From assembly GCF_003594875.1 (NCBI RefSeq), contig NZ_QZEY01000007.1, positions 62,001-126,000 on the forward strand: a stretch of 64,000 nucleotides of DNA, given 5' to 3'. This document shows, one piece after another, positions 55,292-63,549 of this stretch. Below the pieces are notes generated by a model. That model ran no database searches. It was not told the origin of the DNA and worked only from the letters and a program-made list of their open reading frames with translations. The position numbers were made by a program, and so were the translations under genes. Every line of letters starts with the position of its first letter. Positions within the stretch are counted from its first letter, which is position 1. This DNA is from Bailinhaonella thermotolerans (GTDB lineage: Bacteria; Actinomycetota; Actinomycetes; Streptosporangiales; Streptosporangiaceae).

Positions 55292-56314
55292 TCAGGCGAT
55301 GTGGGCGAGGTCCGCGGGGCGGACCTGGCCGCGGAGGGGGACGCCGCCGAGGAGGCGGAGGGTCTCCTCCACCGCGTACTCGCCGAGGAGGCGCAGCTCG
55401 CGGCCGTGGGCACCGGCCAGGTGCGGGGTGATCAGGACGTTGGGCAGGCCGATCAGCGGGTGGTCCGCGGGGAGCGGCTCGGGGTCGGTGACGTCGAGGA
55501 CGGCGTCGACGCGGCCCGCCGCGCAGTGCTTCGTCAGCGCGTCGTGGTCGACCAGGGAGCCGCGGGCGGTGTTGACCAGGATCGCGCCGTCGCGCATGAG
55601 CGACAGGCGGCGGTCGTCCACCAGGTGCCGGGTCTCCGGCAGGGCCGGGGCGTGCACGGTGACGACGTCCGCGCGACGGAAGAGGTCGTCCGTGCCCACC
55701 AGTTCCGCGCCCAGCGCGGCGGCGCCCTGACGGTCCAGGTACGGGTCGCTGACCAGGGTCGTCACCGGGAGTCCGGCGAGGCGGTCCAGCACGAGCCGCC
55801 CGATCCTGGACGCGCCGATGACGCCGACCACGCTGCCGTCCAGGCCGATGTCGTCCCCGGCCGGGTAGCTCGCCGCAAGCCCGCCGGCCGGGAGCACGGG
55901 CCCGCCGGGGCGGCGCGCCATCGGGAACACCCGCTTGGTGGCCAGCACGATCACGGCGACGGTGTAGTCGGCGACCGGGCGGGCGTTGGCCTCGGCGGCC
56001 GAGGAGACGACGACGCCGCGGGCGAACAGCTCGGGCGAGACGAGGTCCTTCACCGAGCCCGCCGCGTGCATCACGCCGCGCAGCCGGGGCGCGGCGTCGA
56101 GCACGGAGGCGTCGACCCGCGGGCAGCCCCAGCCGGTGATCAGCACGTCGGCGCGGGCGAGCAGGCCGCGCGCCCGCTCCCCCTCGAAGCCGGGCAGCGC
56201 CGCCGACGGGTCGAAGTCGGCGGCCTCGCGCAGGCGGGCGGCCACGCCGGGCGGGAACAGGTCGCCCGCGAGGTGCGGCGCGAAGGCCGCGACGACGACG
56301 GCCCGTTCGGCCAT
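55292..56314 (-). CDS. D-isomer-specific 2-hydroxyacid dehydrogenase
   Basis: 340 residues. NAD-binding motif VVGVIGASRIGRLV (about 170), the Asp at the strand 2 end (VSDPYLD), catalytic Arg in NTARGSLVD, Glu in DPEPLP and His in TPHLAGA. Oxidises or reduces 2-hydroxy acids; the exact substrate is unknown. The ATG at 56314 has GGAG six bases upstream; an ATG four codons earlier is possible. Divergent from the DUF2264 gene with LacI-type operators between, so both may belong to one sugar acid or glycan use pathway. Confidence 0.92.
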   Translation of the reverse strand: MAERAVVVAAFAPHLAGDLFPPGVAARLREAADFDPSAALPGFEGERARGLLARADVLITGWGCPRVDASVLDAAPRLRGVMHAAGSVKDLVSPELFARGVVVSSAAEANARPVADYTVAVIVLATKRVFPMARRPGGPVLPAGGLAASYPAGDDIGLDGSVVGVIGASRIGRLVLDRLAGLPVTTLVSDPYLDRQGAAALGAELVGTDDLFRRADVVTVHAPALPETRHLVDDRRLSLMRDGAILVNTARGSLVDHDALTKHCAAGRVDAVLDVTDPEPLPADHPLIGLPNVLITPHLAGAHGRELRLLGEYAVEETLRLLGGVPLRGQVRPADLAHIA

Positions 56315-56350
56315 GTTCCACTCCATCGCTAGAAATCACCGGAAGTCACT

Positions 56351-56365
56351 AGAAACCGCTTTCCT
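56351..56365. promoter_or_regulatory. LacI-type operator, proximal to the dehydrogenase gene
   Basis: AGAAACCGCTTTCCT contains GAAA-N-CG-N-TTTC, the half-site pattern of LacI-family operators with a central CG. It sits 37 bases upstream of the dehydrogenase start. Confidence 0.6.
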
Positions 56366-56405
56366 CCCCCGCGGGACAGACGCCTCCGCACGAGGCGGAG
56401 CGCCG

Positions 56406-56456
56406 TTGACCCCCGGGGGCCTGTCACTCTAGCCTGCCGCGAGAAAGCGTTTTCTC
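56406..56456 (+). promoter_or_regulatory. Promoter and LacI-type operator of the DUF2264 gene
   Basis: A -35 TTGACC (56406-56411), 18-base spacer and -10 TAGCCT (56430-56435) are followed by the palindrome GAGAAAGCGTTTTCTC (56441-56456), which would cover the transcription start. A bound LacI-family repressor would block this promoter. No lacI-type gene is present in the window. Confidence 0.7.
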
Positions 56457-56472
56457 AAGGAGTCCCAGGATC

Positions 56473-58224
56473 GTGATCCCCCTGCCGCCGGAAGACCGGT
56501 CGCTCAGCCCGCACACCGGCTGGACCCGCGCCCACTGGGAGGCGGTGGCCGACGGGCTGCTCGCCGCCGTCGGGCCGTACCGCTCCCCCGACGGGGCGCT
56601 CATCCGGCTCCCCGGCCGCGCGAGCCGGTCCGGCTGCGACGCGCTGGAGGGGTACGCCAGGACGTTCCTGCTCGCCGCGTTCCGGGTGGCGGGCGGCGGC
56701 CCGCCCGCGCTGCTCACGCCGTACGCCGAGGGGCTGGCGGCGGGGCCGGACGTCTGGGAGCCGATCGCCGACCGGAGCCAGCCGATGGTGGAGGCGGCCT
56801 CGATCGCGCTCGGGCTCTGGCTGACGCGGGAGCGGCTGTGGGACGCGCTGCCCGATCGCGACCGGGAACGGGTGGCCGGCTACCTCGCCGGGGCGCTGCG
56901 GCACGAGCCCGTGGACAACAACTGGCACCTGTTCCCGGTGATGGTCGGGGGCTTCCTCGCCGCCGCCGGGTTCGAGACCGCGGCGGCGGGGGCGGCCGTG
57001 GAGCGCGGGCTGGCCCGGATCGAGGACTGGTACGCCGGGGACGGCTGGTACCGCGACGGGGACGTCCCCTCGTTCGACCACTACAACGGCTGGGCCATGC
57101 ACCTGTACCCGGTGCTGTACCACCTGCTCTCGGGGTCCCCGCCCGGGGAGCACGGCGAGCGGCTGCGGGAGTTCCTGCGCGGCTACGCCCTCACCTTCGG
57201 GGCCGACGGGGGCATGCTCTGTCACGGGCGCTCGCTGACGTACCGGTTCGCCTCGGCCGCGCCGCTGTTCGCCGGGGCGCTGGCGGGGGTCACCCCGCTC
57301 ACCCCCGGGCAGACCCGGCGCGCCGCCTCCGGCGTCCTGCGGTACTTCCTCGACCGCGGCGCGCTGTCGGCCGGGGGCCTGCTCACGCTGGGCTACCTGG
57401 GGCCGCACGAGCCGACGCTCCAGCCGTACTCCGGCTCGGCCTCGCCGTACTGGGCCTCGAAGGCGTTCCTCGGCCTGCTGCTGCCCCCGGACCACCCGGT
57501 GTGGACCGACCCCGAGGAGCCGGGCCCGGAGGGGGCGGCGGCGCTGCCCGGGCCGGGGCTCGTCGTGACCAACGCGGGCGGGGTGGGCAGGCTGCTCAAC
57601 CACGGATCCCGGCACCATCCGGGCGACCCCCTCTACGACCGCGTCTCCTACTCCACCCGCACCGGGCCCACCGGCGGCGAGGACACCGCCGACAACCACT
57701 GCGGGGTGCTCGGCGAGGACGGGTCCGTGACCGCGCGGGGCGAGTTCCGCCCGCTGGGCGCGGGGGTCCTGGGCGACGCCGCCTGGGCCGCGTCCGAGAA
57801 CGGCCACCTGCGGAGCCTTTCGGTCACGCGCGGCCGGGTGGAGGTCCACGCCCACGTCGCCGCGCCCGGCTCCCGCCTGCGCGCCACCGGCTGGGCGCTC
57901 CCTGACGCCACCGCGACGGTGGGCGGCGCGTCCGTCACCGTCCGCGCTCCCGGCGGGCTCACCTCCGCGCTGACCCGCCTCCACGGCCACGCGGAGCCGT
58001 CGGCCGAGCCCGCCCCCGCCGGGACCGCGTTCGGCTCCCGCGCCTCGGTGCCCGCCCTGACCTTCACCGCGGAGACCGGCCGGATCGTCTACGCCTCGGT
58101 CCTCACCGACGGCCCCGCGCCGGACCTCCCCCTCGTGGAGTTCACCGGGGACCTCGTCCTCACCTGGCCGGACGCCACCCGCACGGTGTTCGCCGCCGAC
58201 CTCACCCCGCTCCCCGCCCCCTGA
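56473..58224 (+). CDS. DUF2264 domain protein
   Basis: 583 residues. The N-terminal two thirds fit DUF2264, an alpha/alpha-barrel related to glycoside hydrolases and polysaccharide lyases: HWEAVADGLLAAV, ALEGYARTFLLAAFRVAGG, NNWHLFPVMVGGFL, YRDGDVPSFDHYNGWAMHLYPVLY, and GRSLTYRFASAAPLF. A beta-rich C-terminal domain follows. Enzymatic activity is unproven, a carbohydrate role is likely. GTG start at 56473 with AAGGAG 10 bases upstream. No signal peptide, so it works in the cytoplasm. Confidence 0.9.
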   Translation: MIPLPPEDRSLSPHTGWTRAHWEAVADGLLAAVGPYRSPDGALIRLPGRASRSGCDALEGYARTFLLAAFRVAGGGPPALLTPYAEGLAAGPDVWEPIADRSQPMVEAASIALGLWLTRERLWDALPDRDRERVAGYLAGALRHEPVDNNWHLFPVMVGGFLAAAGFETAAAGAAVERGLARIEDWYAGDGWYRDGDVPSFDHYNGWAMHLYPVLYHLLSGSPPGEHGERLREFLRGYALTFGADGGMLCHGRSLTYRFASAAPLFAGALAGVTPLTPGQTRRAASGVLRYFLDRGALSAGGLLTLGYLGPHEPTLQPYSGSASPYWASKAFLGLLLPPDHPVWTDPEEPGPEGAAALPGPGLVVTNAGGVGRLLNHGSRHHPGDPLYDRVSYSTRTGPTGGEDTADNHCGVLGEDGSVTARGEFRPLGAGVLGDAAWAASENGHLRSLSVTRGRVEVHAHVAAPGSRLRATGWALPDATATVGGASVTVRAPGGLTSALTRLHGHAEPSAEPAPAGTAFGSRASVPALTFTAETGRIVYASVLTDGPAPDLPLVEFTGDLVLTWPDATRTVFAADLTPLPAP

Positions 58225-58473
58225 ACCCGCCCGCCCGCCGTACCGGGGACGACGGGCGGCCCGGGACGGACGGGCGGCCCGGGACGGGCGGGCGTGCGCT
58301 TCCCCGGGGCGGACGGTGAGCCGGGGGCGTGCGCTCCCCCGGGGCGGAAACGGCGCGAGCCGTACCGGAAGGGGCGTCCGGGCAGGGTCTGGCCCGGACG
58401 GCGGGGGCGGAGCCCGTCCCCTCGGGGGCCGTGGGGTGCAATGGTGGGGGGAGGCCGGCGAAAGGGCGGGTGC

Positions 58474-59292
58474 ATGGAGCGGGAGAAGGTCGATCTGACC
58501 GGGGCGCCGGAGACGATGCTGGCCACGCTGTACGGCAGGGCGCTGGACTTCCGGGCGCCGGACCCGATCCTGGGGGACGCGGCGGCGGACGAGGCCGTGC
58601 GGCGGATCGAGTACGACTGGAAGCGCACCGGGATGAACGCGACCCAGGCGGCGGGGGTCGCCCTGCGGGCCAGGCGGCTCGACGAGTGGACCGCCGAGTT
58701 CCTCGCCGAGGAGCCCTCGGCGACCGTGCTCCACCTGGCGTGCGGGCTGGACTCCCGCGTCCTCCGGCTCGCGCCCCCGCCGTCGGTGCGGTGGTTCGAC
58801 GTGGACTACCCCGAGGTGCTCGAACTGCGGGAGCGGCTGCTGCCCCGGCCCGCCGGGAGCTACCGCACCGTCGGCGCGTCGGTCACCGAGGACGGGTGGA
58901 TGGAGGAGATCCCGGCGGACCGCCCGGTGGTGGCGGTGTTCGAGGGCCTGACGATGTACCTGCGCGAGGAGGACGGCAAGCGGCTCATCCGGCGCGTCGT
59001 CTCCGACTTCCCCGGCGGCCGGCTCCTCTTCGACTGCTACGGCACCCTCGGCATCAGGCTCCAGAAGCTCGTGCCCGCCGTGCGCAACTCCGGCGCCACC
59101 CTCCACTGGGGCATCGACCACCCGCGCGACCTGGAGTCCCTGCACCCCGGCCTGACCCTGCTCGACGACCTCCGCAGCGTGGACATGCCCGGCGTGGAGC
59201 GCCTCCCCCGCGCCGGCCGCCTCCAGATGCGCGTCCTGGCCCACCTGCCCGGCTTCCGCGACATCGGCCGCATCCTCCGCTACGGCTTCTGA
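58474..59292 (+). CDS. O-methyltransferase of the leucine carboxyl methyltransferase / PPM type
   Basis: 272 residues. Seen are the SAM motif VLHLACGLDSRVLRL (about 90), WFDVDYPEVLELRERLL, VFEGLTMYLREEDGKRLI and LLFDCYGTLGIRLQ, typical of the LCMT/TcmP-like family, whose bacterial members act on polyketides or other small acids. Substrate unknown. ATG at 58474 begins MEREKVDLTGAPETMLATLYGR, a usual start of the group; upstream frame is low complexity. The spacer 58225-58473 holds GGGACGGACGGGCGGC-like short repeats only. Confidence 0.9.
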   Translation: MEREKVDLTGAPETMLATLYGRALDFRAPDPILGDAAADEAVRRIEYDWKRTGMNATQAAGVALRARRLDEWTAEFLAEEPSATVLHLACGLDSRVLRLAPPPSVRWFDVDYPEVLELRERLLPRPAGSYRTVGASVTEDGWMEEIPADRPVVAVFEGLTMYLREEDGKRLIRRVVSDFPGGRLLFDCYGTLGIRLQKLVPAVRNSGATLHWGIDHPRDLESLHPGLTLLDDLRSVDMPGVERLPRAGRLQMRVLAHLPGFRDIGRILRYGF

Positions 59293-59301
59293 CCCGCGCC
59301 T

Positions 59302-59400
59302 CCCGGCCCGCACGGCTCCCGCCCGCACGGTCCCGGGACCGTACGACTCCCGGCCCGCACGGTCCCGGGCCCATACGACTCCCGGCCCGCACGGTCCCCG
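59302..59400. repeat. 32-bp tandem repeat
   Basis: CCCGCACGGTCCC recurs at 59322, 59354 and 59386, a period of exactly 32 bases, with GTACGACTCCCGG or CATACGACTCCCGG between; a partial copy starts at 59307. It lies between the methyltransferase and serine hydrolase genes. Confidence 0.85.
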
Positions 59401-59426
59401 GCCCGCGCCGGGCCTCGTCCCCGGCT

Positions 59427-59461
59427 GGTCCCCGCCCCCGACGAAAGTCAGGGGCGGGGCC
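59427..59461 (+). terminator. Strong GC hairpin
   Basis: GGTCCCCGCCCCCGAC pairs with GTCAGGGGCGGGGCC around the tetraloop GAAA, about 15 pairs with two non-Watson-Crick positions. Probably ends the methyltransferase transcript. No T tract. Confidence 0.7.
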
Positions 59462-59540
59462 GCACTTTCGCGCGATGTGGCGGCATGCCCGCGATCACTA
59501 ACTTCGTCACCGTACGTAGCGAGCGATCGAGGGATGAATC

Positions 59541-61037
59541 ATGCGAAACAGAGTCGCCGCCGCCGTGACGGCATTGCTGGCCGCGGGCGCGGTGGTCGCC
59601 CCGGGGAGCGCGTCGGCCGCCGTCGCCCCAGCTCCTGCCGGGTTGACCGCGAGCGCGGTGGACGCGTACGTGAAGGACTACATGGCGCGGACCGGGTTGC
59701 CGGGGGCGGTCGTCGCCGTCACCAAGGGTGATCAGGTCGTGCGGACGGCCGGGTACGGGCACGACGCCGGCGGGAAGGCCCTCACGGAGGCGAGCCCCAT
59801 GCCGGTGGCCTCGATGTCCAAGTCGTTCACCGCGCTCGGCGTGACGCGGCTGGCCGAGGCGGGGCGGGTGGAGCTGGACGCCCCGGTGCGGAGGTACCTG
59901 CCGGAGTTCCGGATGGCGGACCCGCGCGCCGAGAAGATCACGGTGCGGCAGTTGCTGGAACAGACCTCGGGCATGGCCGACTCGGAGTACCCCGAGCTGG
60001 CGCTGGCCGCCCCCGGCACGCTCAAGGAGGCCGTCGCGAACCTGCGCGGCGCGTCCCTGGCCGGGGCCCCGGGCGAGAAGACGCGCTACCACAACCCGAA
60101 CTACGCGGTCGCGGCGCGGCTGGTCGAGGTGGTGACCGGCCGGGACTTCGCCGGGTACATGCGGGACGCCGTCTTCACCCCGCTCGGCATGCGCGCCACC
60201 ACCACCGTGAACACCACCGACGAGCTGCCCGGGGCGGGGCGCGGATACGTCCGGGCCTACCGGCGGGTCATCGAGCGGGACCACTCGACCATGTTCGTCA
60301 ACGGCGCCTTCGGCGTGGTGAGCACCGCCGGGGACCTCGCGCGGTGGCTGATCGCGCAGAACGGCGCCGACCCGGCGGTGAAGGCGACGCACGGGCCGCC
60401 GGGGGCGCCCGACCACACCTACGGGATGGGCTGGTGGACCGGGAAGACCCCCGGCGGGTCCCCGCGGCTGTCGCACACCGGCTGGCTGCTCACCCACAAC
60501 TCCGCGCAGATCGTCCTGCCCGCCTCCGGGTACGGCGTCGCGGTGGTGGCCAACACCGGTTTCATCTCCGGCGACGACGCGCTGCTCATGGCGGAGGAAC
60601 TGGCCGAGCTGGCCGAGGGCCGTACCCCCTCCGGGAGCGAGCCGTTCACGATGACGGCCGACCCCGTGCTCGCCGTGCTCACGCTGGTCGCGCTCGCCCT
60701 CGGCGTCCTGGGCGTCCGCAGGTCCCGCGCCTGGGCGGGCCGCCGCGCCGCCCGGCCGCTCTGGCGGGCCGCCGTACGGCTCGCGCCGCACGCGCTGCCG
60801 GTCGCGGGGTTCCTCGGGCTGGGCGCGCTGTTCGGGCTGCTGATGAACCGGGCGGCCACGCTGGGGATGATCACCTACGCCTGGCCCGCGCTGTACGTGT
60901 TCTTCGCGGCCATGTCGCTGGCCTCGGTGTCCGTGGTCGCCGCCCGCCTGGTCCACCTGGTGCGGCTCCGCCGCGCGGGCGCCGTACGGGCCGGTCACGC
61001 GGTGAGCGGGGCCGCGGCGGGACGGGCCCGGGTGTGA
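59541..61037 (+). CDS. Secreted serine hydrolase of the class C beta-lactamase fold, with membrane tail
   Basis: 498 residues. Signal peptide of about 27 residues; catalytic Ser91 in SMSK (S-x-x-K), Tyr183 in YHN, and HTG in RLSHTGWL as the third motif. A C-terminal region of about four membrane helices (about 373-480) anchors it. Such proteins include D-aminopeptidases, esterases and beta-lactamases; no choice can be made. GAGGG precedes the ATG. Overlaps the sensor kinase gene by GTGA, so the two may work together in sensing the cell wall. Confidence 0.9.
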   Translation: MRNRVAAAVTALLAAGAVVAPGSASAAVAPAPAGLTASAVDAYVKDYMARTGLPGAVVAVTKGDQVVRTAGYGHDAGGKALTEASPMPVASMSKSFTALGVTRLAEAGRVELDAPVRRYLPEFRMADPRAEKITVRQLLEQTSGMADSEYPELALAAPGTLKEAVANLRGASLAGAPGEKTRYHNPNYAVAARLVEVVTGRDFAGYMRDAVFTPLGMRATTTVNTTDELPGAGRGYVRAYRRVIERDHSTMFVNGAFGVVSTAGDLARWLIAQNGADPAVKATHGPPGAPDHTYGMGWWTGKTPGGSPRLSHTGWLLTHNSAQIVLPASGYGVAVVANTGFISGDDALLMAEELAELAEGRTPSGSEPFTMTADPVLAVLTLVALALGVLGVRRSRAWAGRRAARPLWRAAVRLAPHALPVAGFLGLGALFGLLMNRAATLGMITYAWPALYVFFAAMSLASVSVVAARLVHLVRLRRAGAVRAGHAVSGAAAGRARV

Positions 61038-63004
61038 TCGATTCGGCGGGCGGGGCGGTCGTCGGTGATGCTGGGGCGGTGCGCTTAGACGACCGCTCTG
61101 GCCGGTATGCCCGGTTGGCCGACCTCGCGGTGTGGCTGCTCGTGATCGCCCTTCCCGTCGCGCTCGCCGTCACCGACGGGGGGCGGGCGGTGGCGGAGGC
61201 CGCCTTCGCCGTGCCGCTGCTGGGGGTGGCGACCCTGCTGGCCCGCCGCCGGCCCCTCCTGGCGCTCGCCGTGCCGGTCGCGCTGAGCCTGGCCGTGGAC
61301 GTGGAGATGTTCGCGCCGTCCTGCTGGACCGCGCTGGCGGTGTTCGGGTACCTCGCGGGGCGGCGCATGCCCGCCGCCCGGCCCGCGCTGGTGTTCTTCG
61401 GCGCCGTGGCGCTGGCGGGGCTGCCGCTGGTGGCGCTGTTCTCGCCCGACCGGCTCTGGGGCTGGCCCGCGATGCTGCTCACGCTCCTGGCCGCGGTGGA
61501 GCTGCCGTGGCTGCTGGGGCGGTACCGGAACCAGTACGCCGAACTGGTCGGCGCCGGCTGGCGGCTGGCCGAACGCATGGAACGCGAGCAGCGCGACGCG
61601 GCCGAGCGCGCCCGGCTGCGCGAGCGCGCCAGGATCGCGACCGACATGCACGACTCCCTCGGCCACGACCTGACCCTGCTCGCGGTCCGCGCGGCCGCCC
61701 TGGAGATCGACCCGGGCCTCGACCCCCGCCGCCAGGCCCTCGCCGGGGAGCTCCGCAGGGCCGCCGGGGAGGCCACCGACCGCCTCCGCGAGATCATCGG
61801 GGTGCTGCGCCCCGACGACGCCCCGCCCGGCGGCCCCCGCGGCGAGGCCCTCGGCGCGCTCGTCGAGCGCGCTCGTGCCGCCGGCCTCGACGTCACACTC
61901 GACGTCGCCCCTGACGTCGCCCCCGAGCTCACGTCCGAGGTCACCTCCGAGGTCACCTCCGAGGTCGCTTCCGGCCTCACCCGCGACCGCGCCTCCGGCC
62001 TCCCCGCCGGCGGCGCCGCCCCGCTCCCGGCCGCCGCGGCCGATCCGCCCGCGCGCGCCGTACGGCCTCCCGAGATCGCCGCCCCGGCTCCGGCGGGCAC
62101 GCCGTCACACGTGGGATCCGGCACGCCCAGCGCGAGCGCGGACGCGGGCGGGACCGGCAGCGGTTCGCGCGGCCCCGGCCTGACCGGGGAGGACCTGGCC
62201 CCGGGCCCGGGCGGGCCGGCTCCTGGCCCGGGCGGGCCGGCTCCTGGCGCTGACGCGCCGGCCGTGGCGGCGGACGGGCCGGCCGTGCGGGAGGAGGCGC
62301 CGGGCGAGGGCGACCTCGCGGGCCTGCCGGAGATGACCGCGCTGGCCGTGCGGCGGGTCGTGCAGGAGGGGCTGACCAACGCGGCCCGGCACGCGCCCGG
62401 GGCGGCGGTGCGCGTACGGCTGGCGCGGCGCGCGGACGCGGTCGTGGTCAGCGTGGTCAACGGGCCGGGGACCGGCGTGTCCCCGGGGGTCTCCCCCGGC
62501 GGGACCGGGCTCGTCGGGCTGGAGGAGCGGGTGCGGCTGTCCGGCGGGACGCTGCGCGCGGGACGTGCCCCCGGCGGCGGGTTCGAGGTGCGGGCCGAGC
62601 TGCCCCTCGGCCCCGGGGCGGCGGCCCGGCCCGCCTCGGGCATCTCCGCGCACCTCGCCCGGACCGAGCGGGAGGTGCGCCGCAGGCTGATCCAGGCCGT
62701 GGTGGGCCCGATCGCCGCGCTGGCCGGGATCCTCCTGCTCATGGCCCCCGTCAGCCTGGCCAGCACCGCCCTGTCCATCCTGGACGAGGACGAGTACGCC
62801 GCCCTGTCCGCGGGCCTCACCCGGGCCGAGGCCGAGCGGGTCCTGCCGCCCTTCACCAAGGACGGCCCTCCCGACGACGCCCCTCCCCCGCCCCCCGGCG
62901 AGGACTGCGCCTACTACAACACCGGCATGTTCGCCGGGGACGCCTACCGCCTCTGCTTCCGCGCGGGCCGCCTCACCTCCAAGGCCGTCGTCGGCCACCG
63001 CTGA
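61034..63004 (+). CDS. Sensor histidine kinase (HisKA_3 type) with a long disordered insert and a C-terminal membrane tail
   Basis: 656 residues. Several membrane helices (about 28-165), coiled coil, then the dimerisation domain with His206 in ATDMHDSLGHDLTLL. Residues about 291-428 are an insert of SEVTSEVTSEV and GPGGPAPGPGGPAPG repeats. The ATPase domain resumes with LAVRRVVQEGLTNAARHAPG (N box) and GTGLVGLEERV (G box). It ends in a further helix (about 553-575) and an outside tail with two Cys. No response regulator follows. Starts at the GTG overlapping the hydrolase stop. Confidence 0.9.
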   Translation: MIDSAGGAVVGDAGAVRLDDRSGRYARLADLAVWLLVIALPVALAVTDGGRAVAEAAFAVPLLGVATLLARRRPLLALAVPVALSLAVDVEMFAPSCWTALAVFGYLAGRRMPAARPALVFFGAVALAGLPLVALFSPDRLWGWPAMLLTLLAAVELPWLLGRYRNQYAELVGAGWRLAERMEREQRDAAERARLRERARIATDMHDSLGHDLTLLAVRAAALEIDPGLDPRRQALAGELRRAAGEATDRLREIIGVLRPDDAPPGGPRGEALGALVERARAAGLDVTLDVAPDVAPELTSEVTSEVTSEVASGLTRDRASGLPAGGAAPLPAAAADPPARAVRPPEIAAPAPAGTPSHVGSGTPSASADAGGTGSGSRGPGLTGEDLAPGPGGPAPGPGGPAPGADAPAVAADGPAVREEAPGEGDLAGLPEMTALAVRRVVQEGLTNAARHAPGAAVRVRLARRADAVVVSVVNGPGTGVSPGVSPGGTGLVGLEERVRLSGGTLRAGRAPGGGFEVRAELPLGPGAAARPASGISAHLARTEREVRRRLIQAVVGPIAALAGILLLMAPVSLASTALSILDEDEYAALSAGLTRAEAERVLPPFTKDGPPDDAPPPPPGEDCAYYNTGMFAGDAYRLCFRAGRLTSKAVVGHR

Positions 63005-63171
63005 GCCGTACCGCCATCGCCTGCGATCGCCTCCGCCGGGCCGTGCGGCGACGGCGGTGGGGCGGGCCCGCGGAGCCGTACGGCGACCGCCGGGGGCGCG
63101 GATGCGGATTCGCGGGGGCCCTGCGGGGAACGCCAGTCGGAACGATCGAGGCGTGGAGCGAGGTGGGTGCC

Positions 63172-63462
63172 GTGGCGGAGCGGGAGAGCTGGGATCACGA
63201 CGTGTGGGGCGGGGACGGCCTCGGGCGCGACGCGCAGGGGCTGAGCGACGCCGACACCGCCGTGTACGAGGCCGCCGTGACGCTGGCCACGGACTCGCGG
63301 GCGACGGCGGACGGGCTCGCGCGGCTCACCGGGATGGAGCCCGCGGCCGTGGAGAGCTCCCTGGGGCGGCTGGTCGATCGCGGCTGGCTGAAGCGCGAGA
63401 GCGACTCCGGCGAGGACTTCTACACCGTGGGCCCGAACGACTGGACCGTGGCCGGTTCCTGA
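63172..63462 (+). CDS. Small winged-helix-like DNA-binding protein
   Basis: 96 residues. After an acidic start (ESWDHDVWGGDGLGRD) comes a helix-turn-helix pattern VYEAAVTLATDSRATADGLARLTGMEPAAVESSLGRLVDRGWLKRE followed by a wing-like YTVGPNDW. This resembles MarR/ArsR-type winged helices but is short. GAGGTGGG lies upstream of the GTG at 63172. Target unknown; the nearby kinase lacks a regulator, but there is no receiver domain here. Confidence 0.75.
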   Translation: MAERESWDHDVWGGDGLGRDAQGLSDADTAVYEAAVTLATDSRATADGLARLTGMEPAAVESSLGRLVDRGWLKRESDSGEDFYTVGPNDWTVAGS

Positions 63463-63549
63463 GCCGGGCGAGGGTTGCCCAGGAGCGGAGATCGCTTGGG
63501 CAAGGATCGCCAATGAGCCCGGGCGCGGGACGCCGCTAGCGTCGGACGC

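Noticed and set aside
56455-59328. Open frame of 957 codons on the minus strand opposite DUF2264 and the methyltransferase
   Set aside because: Translation is repetitive Arg/Gly/Pro/His text with no motif; it also runs through a spacer with operator and promoter.
63172-63462. Response regulator partner for the sensor kinase at 61034
   Set aside because: The protein lacks a receiver domain with a phospho-acceptor Asp; only a helix-turn-helix pattern is seen.
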